The notes under the pieces: model-generated
Database searches by the model: none
The model's input: only the letters and a program-made list of their open reading frames with translations
Told to the model about the DNA's origin: nothing
Assembly (NCBI RefSeq): GCF_037392515.1
Contig: NC_090291.1
Coordinates: 35,239,001-35,303,000 of the forward strand
Reading direction: 5' to 3'
Length of the DNA: 64,000 bases
Source: Haliotis asinina
Lineage: Eukaryota > Mollusca > Gastropoda > Lepetellida > Haliotidae
Position numbers and translations under genes: made by a program
Part shown: positions 49,001 to 56,441 of the stretch, one piece after another
Layout of the letters: every line of letters starts with the position of its first letter
Numbering within the stretch: position 1 is the first letter of the stretch

Positions 49001-52000
49001 CAACCTACACGGTATGTTGTCATTACACGTGCAGGCTATGTTGTCATTACACATGCAAGGTATGTTGTCATTACACCTGCAGGATATGTTTTAGATGATG
49101 GATACCTGCAAGATGTGTTATTGCTATTAATATCTGCAAAGTATGGTATGGTTATGCAAACCTGTAGGGTGTGTTGTCATCATGAACAAGTGCATGGCAT
49201 GTTGTTTAGGATATCCTGTAAAATATCATGTAATGTGTGCAAGGTATATTATTGTTATGAATACTTGTAAGTTGGGCTGTCATGGACACCTCTAAGGTAT
49301 AGGGGATATTGGAATGTTGTACAGAAGACCTCCCTCTACTGCAGCTGTGCACCATGCTATACACATGATTCTGTTTGCAGTATGTCCACTATGAAATTGA
49401 CTACCCAGACAACCAGAACGAGATGGCGCTGATGAAGAAGGAGGCAGCCATGTCTAAATCCGGCCCCGGGAGTGACGTGTATATGTACCCACCACAGGTC
49501 TGTAGAGCAAGAAACTTGGCCTGGACGACCATCATCAACTACTTATGAAATTCTGTTTTCTGCAGGGAGACTCTCATTAATAATAATTTATATATTTCTG
49601 AAGCTGACTGCCGACCTGAGTAATTTTTCTCAATACTGACTTGTTCAAGATTTGTTCTTTGCCAAAAGTAGAGCTAGTCAAATATTGGACACGTATTTGT
49701 TTTTTTAGTGTGAGTCGTTTCCTTGCCTTAAGAATTAGAGATAAGAGAGACAGAGAGAGAGTTATTACATGTTGACTGTAGTATAAGAGTAATGTTCTTC
49801 AAATCTAACCACTCTCTGCCCTTGCATTGCAGTGGATTCAGTGTGACCTGAGAATCTTTGACATGACAACGTTGGGCAAGTGTGCTGTTGTGATGGCCGA
49901 CCCTCCATGGGATATTCACATGGAGCTGCCTTATGGTACAATGAGTGACGATGAGATGAGACGACTTGATATCCCTGGCCTGCAGGATGAGGGCTTCATC
50001 TTCCTGTGGGTGACAGGAAGGTATGTTACCGTCAACAGTGTTGTAGCGGATGTCAGCGATGCTGTCTTAGTCATGACAGAACTTACAATACTGACAACAG
50101 TGTACATACACGTTTCTGATAATGAACCATGCTAAATGGTGTAACTATGGTGTTTTTTTAAATTTACATAGCGTTTAGTAATTGTTGATATATCATTTTG
50201 GATGAAACACATTAATTTCCTCTGTGTCTTTTGTTACAGGGCCATGGAGCTTGGGCGAGAATGTCTGGACTTGTGGGGGTGAGTTGTACACAGGACACAG
50301 TGTAATGGAGACACATGGGATTGGTCAGGCATGGTGGACTGGTGGTCAGGGAAGGGTAGGCTTTGGGTTGCTGGCTGGGTAGTAAGGGTCATTGCAGGGA
50401 GGGCTGCTGGTCAGAGCAGAGTAGGTAGTGGTCAGGGTTGGGTAATGAGTGTCATTGCATGGTGGACTGGTGGTCAGGACAGGGTAGGTAGTGGTCAGGG
50501 TAGGGTAGTGAAATCATTGCAGGGAGGGCTGGTGGTCAAGGCAGAGTAAGTAGTGGTCAGGGTAGGGTAGTGAGTGTCATTGCATGGTGGACTGGTGGTC
50601 AGGGCAGGGTAGGTTTAGGGCAAGATTGTGAGGGTCATTGCAGGGTGGGTGGGGTGACAGGGCAGGGTAGGATTTGGGGTCAGGGTAGGGTAGGAGGGTG
50701 AGTCAATACAGGATAGACTGAGGCCATGGGGCCTCTTGCACAAAGCAATGTTAGTGCTACGACTATCTGAAGCCTATGTTGAATGGAGGTTACAATCATT
50801 GTAGTGCTTAGATCGCTTCATTCAAGTGGGCCCTGGTTATTTTTGGGACAGGATGAGGGATGTTAACCTTCTGTTAGTTTGCAAGCATGTGTTTAAATGA
50901 GTTGGAATACGTTGTGATGGATGGGGGGGCAGTTGGTATCCTGGTATAATATTAACTGGCATCAGGTGATGAAACCCTGCGCCATGAAGGCAGATTACAG
51001 CAGGACACTGTTTTGTCAGTGTTGAAGGGACCTACATATTATGCCCTGAGTTATTTGAGATTCAGCTCAACAAAAATAGTATCATTAAGTTTGGAATATG
51101 CAGAGGGATTGTAAGTTTAGCACATCTAAGTTTGACGCAGTGGTTTATCACCGGAGCTGAATATAAATTAGTTTAAATGATGCAAATAGTCTAATTAACT
51201 ATATATGATCAGAATTAGATAAAAAAAGAAAGAAGAAATGCTAGATAATTCATGGACTAAATATACTGAGGGAAAAAAATAAGGGATGACATGAAAGACC
51301 CTTTTTTTTTTTTCCATGTTTCTTCACAACCTTTGCATCGCATAGCTTGTGAGAAAACTAAAAAAACACACTTGTGTTTTCATGTGATCCCTTATTTTTT
51401 CCCTCAATATATAACTTGTGTTGTGATGTTGCAGGTATAAGCGATGTGACGAGGTGATCTGGGTGAAGACCAATCAACTGCAGCGTATCATCCGTACCGG
51501 CCGTACAGGTCACTGGCTCAACCACGGCAAGGAACACTGTCTGGTGGGTACAGACAATACTGATAGAGTAGTTTGGGCAATTTCACAACATAGTATTTTC
51601 ATTTTTATGGTTGTGAGGGACTATGATTTATGCTGATTTTAGCAATATTCCAGTAATATCATGATGGGGACATCAATTATTGGCTTCACACATTGTACTC
51701 ATCTCTGGAATAGAACCTGGGTCTTTGGCGTGATGTGAGAACTCTTTTACTGTCAGGTTGCTCCACCGCCTCAGATTCATGTTAACAGAGCCTTTCAGTG
51801 GAGCAGTATTAACACCCATACTTACATGGGATGTGACTCGATATAGTACATATCTTAATAATAAGGGTGTGATAATTTCATATCCAGTACAGTCATGTTA
51901 TTTCATTTCCTCTTATTCTCCCCTTTTCTCAGGTTTCGCAGCAATGAATAGTTTGAAGCCCTCAGACATTAAAGATGGCATATTGTTAGGAAGAAACATA

Positions 52001-53567
52001 TAAGTTTAGGGATACTGTGAAGATTCAGCTCATTATATCTAACTGGGATATTTGCATCAACTTTAACAGGTAAACATGGGGACAGTAAGTTGTTCAAATG
52101 TTAGCTTCTCACGCTGAAGACCTGGGTTCGTTCCCCACATGTATACAATGTGTGAAGCTCATTTCTGGTGTCCAAATTAGTGTAAATTAAACTCATCGAC
52201 TCATGTTAGTCAACATGCATAGCTGAACATACCATTGGCCATAGCAATAAACAATACTGACTTGTGCCATGTTTGTTCAGGTTGGAGTGAAAGGAAATCC
52301 TAAAGGTGTCAACAAAGGCCTAGACTGTGATGTCATAGTGGCTGAGGTAAGTAGCACTGGTCATGAATGATGTTCAGCAAGCTCGCAGTTTGTTATGACA
52401 GAAACATGAGATGAGGACAAGATTTTTCTCTGAATGGTTGTAAAATTTACAATATGATGACAGATTTCGGCAAAATCCACGGAGATCTCTCACCAGCTGC
52501 CTTAACTTATAGGTTCTTCTGACCATGACAAGCTTTGTGTGATACTGGTTAACATCATTGTTGATTGTTGAGGAAACAGTTTGTCAAGTGTTGCTTCAGG
52601 TTCCAGTTACAAGGATTATGATAGAGCGACGTGTCTGTGAGATTAGGGCGAGCTGCATGGCTGATGAGATTCATGGTGTCATAGAGAGGCTGGTGCTCAA
52701 TACCAGGAAGTGGTGTGTGAAAGCAAGCTGTCTGTCTGTAGGTTCGAGCAACAAGTCACAAGGCTGATGAGATTTATGATATCACAGAGAGGTTGTCCTT
52801 TGTTCTAGGAACTGTTTTCTAGGAGAGAGTTGTCTGTTTGTGCAGGTTAGAGCCACAAGTCACAAGCCTGATGAGATTTATGGTATCATAGAGAGGCTGT
52901 CACCGGGTACCAGGAAGTGTGAGCTGTTTGGCAGACCCCACAATGTTCAACCAAACTGGTAGGTGGTACTCCTGCGTTGTCAAATCTCAAGTCAGAATTG
53001 TTTATCAAAGCTGAATTCTTCAAAGAAAAAATCTGTATGTTTAGTGTAAGAGTGTTTAACACGCATACTGAGGTCAAGATTTGATGAGATATATGAAGAT
53101 AGAGGTTAGAATTGATCTTGAATAATCAATGCTTTGGTTAAGAGGCAATTAAGGGGATCGGGTGGTCAGGTTCACTGAGTTGTCTGACACGTAATCATAT
53201 CCCAATTGTGTAGAATAATGTTTATGCTGTTTATCACTGGATTGCCTGATCCAGGCTTGATTGTTTACAGGTTGAAACATATAACTGAAATATTTCCGAG
53301 TTCAGAGTTAAACAACAAGCAATCAAAAAAAACTAAAACTGATGTGACAAAATAATGTTCAAAGCTGACTGAACATGAAGATTTAACTCCCTATTCTGAA
53401 ATATTAATCCTCGACCATGTTGTAATCCACTTGTCACAACGCTTGTTTGTAGGATTACCCTTGGCAACCAGGTGGAAGGTGTGAGATTGAAGGATCCGGA
53501 TGTTGTCAAAAATTTCAAGGAGAAATATCCTGATGGTAACTGCTTAACTCCACCCAAAAACAGGTGA
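37065..53567 (+). CDS. METTL3: METTL3, m6A mRNA methyltransferase catalytic subunit (16 coding exons)
   Basis: Transfers methyl from S-adenosylmethionine to adenosine N6 in mRNA; in animals it works in the nucleus as a heterodimer with METTL14, with WTAP. Exons: 37065-37227, 38084-38387, 40247-40298, 40816-40871, 41331-41400, 44386-44475, 45027-45063, 46578-46697, 48906-48961, 49381-49497, 49833-50020, 50240-50278, 51435-51543, 52281-52346, 52846-52958, 53453-53567. All introns are GT...AG, phases match throughout, and the sum is 1695 bp (564 aa plus TGA; the human protein is 580). The N-terminal helix [20 protein letters not shown] matches the WTAP-binding leader helix. A basic nuclear-signal-like KTKKRKR lies at 184-190. 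CCCH fingers: C265, C273, C283, H287 and C303, C309, C315, H319. The MTA-70 domain has catalytic DPPW at 378-381, the loop [20 protein letters not shown] in exon 13 and SAM-site [10 protein letters not shown] at 518-527. The weakest splice site is the exon 2 acceptor (poor pyrimidine tract). Start chosen by homology; identification is near certain. Confidence 0.97.
38481..39817 (+). mobile_element. pogo/Tigger-type DNA transposon relic in METTL3 intron 2
   Basis: Terminal inverted repeats of about 26 bp begin CAGTCGAACCCCATTGT on the left and, read inward, CAGTCAAACCCCGTTGTGTC on the right. Both ends are flanked by TA (38479-38480 and 39818-39819), the Tc1/mariner-superfamily target duplication. 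A 1337-bp unit on this evidence. It contains a CENP-B/pogo-like helix-turn-helix frame but no catalytic domain, so it is an internally deleted, non-autonomous copy. Confidence 0.9.
39077..39334 (+). pseudogene. pogo/Tigger transposase N-terminal fragment (CENP-B-like HTH)
   Basis: An 85-codon open frame. Residues from about 24 read [17 protein letters not shown], then [20 protein letters not shown] and TWIKN, the typical CENP-B/pogo DNA-binding helix-turn-helix. The frame stops just after it and no DDE catalytic region follows, so only the DNA-binding part survives. It lies inside the TIR-bounded element 38481-39817. Confidence 0.85.
41091..41252 (+). repeat. SINE-A in METTL3 intron 4
   Basis: GAGGGGCAATGGGGTGGTCA start, box B CCGGGTTGAATTTCCACATC. 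Confidence 0.85.
41680..41795. mobile_element. Short fold-back element in METTL3 intron 5
   Basis: Arms CTCTTAGCACTAAGACAGTC and GTAAGT pair with ACTTACGACTATCTTAGCAC and TAAGAG. Same family as 6244-6342, with well-kept arms. Confidence 0.78.
43365..43475 (-). repeat. tRNA-like SINE fragment (third family) in METTL3 intron 5
   Basis: Minus strand contains GACCTAGGTTCGATCCCAGG (box B-like) with an upstream tRNA-like part and the CAAGGATATTACACAA segment. It resembles a tRNA-related repeat widespread in marine invertebrates. Confidence 0.5.
43559..43696 (-). repeat. SINE-A in METTL3 intron 5
   Basis: GAGTGAGTGAGTTAAATC tail to CCACTAGGCTACCCCACCTC. Confidence 0.85.
46385..46552 (+). repeat. 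SINE-A in METTL3 intron 7
   Basis: GGTAGGGTAGCCTAGTGGTA start, diverged box B CTGGGTTTTATTCCCTACAT; ends 25 bp before exon 8. Confidence 0.85.
46960..47076 (+). repeat. SINE-A 3' part in METTL3 intron 8
   Basis: CGACCCGGGTTCCATTCCCC to AAAAGCGGCGTAAAACGAAA. Confidence 0.9.
48246..48504 (+). repeat. SINE-A with expanded CACT tail in METTL3 intron 8
   Basis: GGTGGGGTAGCTTAGTGGCT start, box B TGTTCGATTCCCCTCATGGG, then a tail of about 110 bp (CACTCACTCCCTC variants) from about 48395. Confidence 0.9.
48952..49300 (+). repeat. Splice-donor-containing minisatellite at the start of METTL3 intron 9
   Basis: Degenerate tandem units of roughly 24-30 bp with core TGCAAGGTATGTTGTCATTA. The first unit is the exon 9 / intron 9 junction itself (TGCAAG|GTATGTTG at 48956-48969), so later units repeat the 5' splice-site consensus. 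The best preserved copies lie between 48983 and 49092 and become more diverged toward 49300. Confidence 0.85.
50318..50710 (+). repeat. Minisatellite in METTL3 intron 12
   Basis: Irregular tandem units built from GGTCAGGGTAGGGTAG, TGGTGGTCAGG and GTGTCATTGCAGGGAGGG, starting about 40 bp after the exon 12 donor. The units repeat AG- and GG-rich motifs including TTGCAGGG, an acceptor-like string. Confidence 0.8.
50728..50832. mobile_element. Degenerate fold-back element in METTL3 intron 12
   Basis: Starts GGGGCCTCTTGCACAAAGCA, has GTGCTACGACTATCTGAAGC and ends with TGTAGTGCTTAGATCGCTTC and GGGCCC, an imperfect inverted pair related to the 6244 and 615 repeats. Confidence 0.55.
51266..51407. 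mobile_element. 142-bp MITE in METTL3 intron 12
   Basis: Near-perfect inverted ends of about 30 bp (left TGAGGGAAAAAAATAAGGGA; right end the complement of TGAGGGAAAAAATAAGGGAT) flanked by TA on both sides (51264-51265, 51408-51409). No coding capacity. Size, TIR and TA duplication fit a Tc1/mariner-derived MITE. It ends 27 bp before exon 13. Confidence 0.88.
51630..51772 (-). repeat. SINE-A in METTL3 intron 13
   Basis: GATTTTAGCAATATTCCAGT to GCTCCACCGCC, diverged. Confidence 0.82.
52077..52195 (+). repeat. SINE-A in METTL3 intron 13, degraded
   Basis: CTGAAGACCTGGGTTCGTTC and ACAATGTGTGAAGCTCATTT. Confidence 0.78.
52565..52845 (+). pseudogene. Two decayed tandem copies of METTL3 exon 15 in intron 14
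   Basis: Upstream of real exon 15 (52846) are two diverged copies of its 5' part. Copy 1 (about 52643-52740) reads [17 protein letters not shown], copy 2 (about 52742-52840) [18 protein letters not shown]; the real exon reads [18 protein letters not shown]. Copy 2 keeps an acceptor (CTGTCTGTAG) but meets a stop after about 24 codons and lacks the SAM-site GRPHN part. Spacing is about 100 bp, consistent with tandem duplication of acceptor plus partial exon. They appear non-functional, though copy 1 stays open across the homologous stretch. Confidence 0.88.
53100..53320 (+). repeat. SINE-B in METTL3 intron 15, diverged
   Basis: GAGGTTAGAATTGATCTTGA, GGGGATCGGGTGGTCAGGTT, GTTTATCACTGGATTGCCTG. 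Confidence 0.8.
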
Positions 53568-53955
53568 TGGCCCTGGGGATATGGCGTGGACTGGTTTTTG
53601 ATGAACAGAAAACATGGGATTCACCCAGCCTGTCCATGGAGACAGGAGTAGGAACAGCCAATCAGCTTTAAGTTTGCTGGAGGAACAGCCAATCAGCTTT
53701 AAGCTTTGTTGGAGGAAGCCAATCAGATTGAAGCATTTGCACTAGCCAATGAAGCCCTTTGGTTCAAGGAACACATACTACATCATGTCTGCCATGAGTT
53801 TTATTTTTTGAAAAGACACTGTACAGCACAGTTCTTGTGTAAGTTGTAGAATCCCTACAACTGGATATAGCTTGTAAATACCAGCTTGCTATGTTGATGG
53901 AGGATGAGTATGCACATGGTGATGATAATAAATGTGTACATGTAAAATAATGTTT
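53568..53955 (+). promoter_or_regulatory. METTL3: METTL3 3' UTR with poly(A) signal
   Basis: Follows the METTL3 stop. A canonical AATAAA is at 53927-53932, giving a predicted UTR of about 380 nt. It contains a short tandem repeat (annotated separately). The exact cleavage site is inferred. Confidence 0.7.
53649..53752 (+). repeat. Three-copy repeat AGCCAATCAGCTTTAAG in the METTL3 3' UTR
   Basis: Imperfect tandem units of about 30 bp, each beginning GGAACAGCCAATCAGCTTTA or GGAAGCCAATCAG, followed by a shorter CTAGCCAATGAAG. Every unit contains GCCAAT. The repeat lies between the stop codon and the poly(A) signal. Confidence 0.85.
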
Positions 53956-54301
53956 GTGTTGCTGAAATACGTCTACGGATGAAGTCACTTTTTCTTGTAA
54001 CCGCAAACTACTCTCGTCAGATAATATGTACAATGTCACATTACTAGTAAGATTGCACCATACCATATCATACATACATGATATATTTGTTTTATTATTG
54101 ATTCAGATTTTTGACTTATTTTGATGGTATTATTTTAATGTTGCACCAATTCTCATGTATTCTCAATGGCTCAGTTAATTAAAGCATGTTTATACGAATA
54201 CAAAACCACTCACATGACAAGTCTTGCTACCTTTACATTTTTATCTTAGATAAATACATTGTGCAAAATATGACTGAATAAGGCCACATCAATCTGGTCA
54301 T

Positions 54302-54560
54302 CGTTACAACTTCTTTATTACGATAGTGCGACGTTTCAGTACAGATTCCCGCACCGTTGTCAAGCAGGAATGAAACATACAGTGGTGGCAAAGTATATAT
54401 AGTGAGGGTAACAAAGACAACAAGATAACAAGGTGATTAACACAATAGGGTGGGGACTGAGGTGATGAAGCCAGTGGGTAGACAATTGTAGAGGGAGTAG
54501 AAGCCAACGATGTACAAATGTAAGAGATGGTTTAACAAGGAAGAGAGTCGACTGGGCTTG
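54302..54560 (-). repeat. Probable Penelope-like retroelement 3' end
   Basis: Minus strand: GCGGGAATCTGTACTGAAAC, GTCGCACTATCGTAATAAAG, AAGTTGTAACGATG. A CGAAACGTCG-type motif followed by AATAAAGAAG is typical, as I recall, of Penelope-like 3' ends. No coding region is preserved. Confidence 0.5.
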
Positions 54561-54585
54561 GAGGAGTGCATCATAAGCTGATGTA

Positions 54586-54792
54586 ATGATTACACGATGC
54601 CATTTAGGAAATGGTCAAATGCAACATATGTCATATTTGGGATTTCACTTCCTCAGTAAAGTACAAATTCTAGTACTTTTTTGTTTGAGTCCCATCCGGG
54701 ATTCGAACCCGCACCCTCAGAGTCAGGCACCTAATCGCCAGCACACAAAATCAGCCACCTAACCCGCTCAGCCACCGCGACTTCCACAAAGT
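54586..54792 (-). repeat. Leu/Ser-tRNA-like SINE, most complete copy
   Basis: Minus strand: GTCGCGGTGGCTGAGCGGGT (type II tRNA box A), a long middle like a variable arm, box B GGGTTCGAATCCCGG, then the TACTAGAATTTGTACTTTAC body. It is a SINE, not a tRNA gene, because the same body recurs downstream at 19685 and 36018. Confidence 0.82.
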
Positions 54793-54857
54793 CGATTAGG
54801 TGAGGTTGATGATGGAGCCGGTTGAGATGTTAGTGTTGAGGGGTTGTTGGAGGTTGT

Positions 54858-54969
54858 CGATTCTCCACTTGGGTACAATGTTTGAAGCCCATTTCTGGTG
54901 TTCCCCGCCGTGATGTTGCTGGAAATTGCTACAGGCGGCGTAAAACCATACTCACTCACTCACTCACTG
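54858..54969 (+). repeat. SINE-A, 3' part
   Basis: ATTCTCCACTTGGGTACAAT to GCGGCGTAAAACCATACTCA and a CACT tail. Confidence 0.9.
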
Positions 54970-55221
54970 TGCAGTGCCTTGGTGTGGTCTACTTGGATCT
55001 GAATTAGAAAAAAATGAAACAAATATTATAGATACTTGCATGTTAACAATTGTTTATTTTCATTGGAACAGGATATCACAGAACATGTACATATCACAGG
55101 AAATAAGATGTGACGGATGGAACACGACAGCTTCAACTGTCTCTATAGTGACAATGATAAGAAGTAACCTTTCTAATTATGACTTTGTGCTATGGTTGTT
55201 TCATGCTTTGTTTGTTTGATG

Positions 55222-55422
55222 ATTAACGCCACAATCAGCCATTTTACAACTATATGGCAACGTCTGCATAATGGAACACAATCAAATGCTTGATACGAGC
55301 ATCAATCTACGAAAATTGGGATACGATGACATGTGCCAACGAAGTTGGCGAGTCTGACCACCCGATCCCGTTAGTCGCCTTTTCCGACAAGCATGGGTTC
55401 TAACATGGACTTTCACTGGTCG
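55222..55422 (-). repeat. SINE-B
   Basis: CAACTATATGGCAACGTCTG, GACCACCCGATCCCGTTAGT, ending GACTTTCACTGGTC. Confidence 0.87.
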
Positions 55423-55764
55423 ATTATTTCATGTGAGGATAACGTGGCCAGAACCTTCAGTTCCAAAGGCAGCATCTCCACCTTTAAACACAAACAATAT
55501 TATACATCATCTTCCTCTACTCTTAGGGATTTGAGTTCGAACGGAAGAAGGAGGCAGTGCAGCCGAATGTACGATATTCCCTTCACTTTGATATGCAGAG
55601 AGGTGTCCATGAAAGGTATCCAAGGCAGTGTCATTGATGGATTATTATTGCCCAAACTGGCGTACACCCAACCTCGGTCTTTGTAGCTGCTAGGTTAAAC
55701 AGCAGTCTTTCTGAATGTTACTACACCATGGTCCTCAGAATGTTCTTCAGAAAAATATAAATGA

Positions 55765-55923
55765 GGTCTTTGGATATAGCCTACAGGTTAAGGCATTCGC
55801 ACTTCACGCCGAAGACCCAGGTTCGATTTCATTCATGGGTAAAATGTAAGAAGTCCAATCCTCGTGTCCGCTGCCGTGATGTTGATTGTAAAATTGCAAA
55901 ATGCGGTTTAGAGTCCTACTCAC
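55765..55923 (+). repeat. SINE-A, diverged
   Basis: ACTTCACGCCGAAGACCCAG, box B AGGTTCGATTTCATTCATGG. Confidence 0.83.
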
Positions 55924-56031
55924 TAAATAACAATATAGACTTCATAAAAATATAGACTTCAGTCGAATCCATGATTGTTGGTTGTGGACTGAATAATCAT
56001 GGAGCACCTGCTTGTGCTGACATAAACTTAG

Positions 56032-56195
56032 GGATGCGAGATAGCCTAGTGGTTAAAGCGCTTGTTCATCATGCCGAAGACGAGGGTTCGTTTCTCCACA
56101 TAGGTACAGTGTGTGAAGCCTATTTCCTGTGTCCACCGCCGTGATGTTGATGGAATATAGCTAAATGCGGCGTTAAACCAATGTCACTCACTGGC
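56032..56195 (+). repeat. SINE-A, near full length
   Basis: GGATGCGAGATAGCCTAGTG start, tail GCGGCGTTAAACCAATGTCA. Confidence 0.9.
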
Positions 56196-56441
56196 ATAAA
56201 ATAACTGAGCTAATAAACAGTAGACACGTTGGTTTCAACTCAGACATCTGCTCCCTGAACTTGAAAATCAAATGGTTCCTACGAATTTGCCATCATGATT
56301 GTCGCCCGCGGGAGTCATAATGAGTCTCCCTTTGTTTTGATGGCGTTACACGCTGCCAATGTTTGGGAACAAGGATCATGATCCACATGGTACAATGTTC
56401 TTGTCGGTCGCAAGTCCTCTCCACCACACCACTACCAGGTC

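Noticed and set aside
54690-54792. tRNA-Leu/Ser gene
   Set aside because: Box A and B match, but the same tRNA-like head and 3' body recur at 36018, with the body also at 19685, so it is a SINE.
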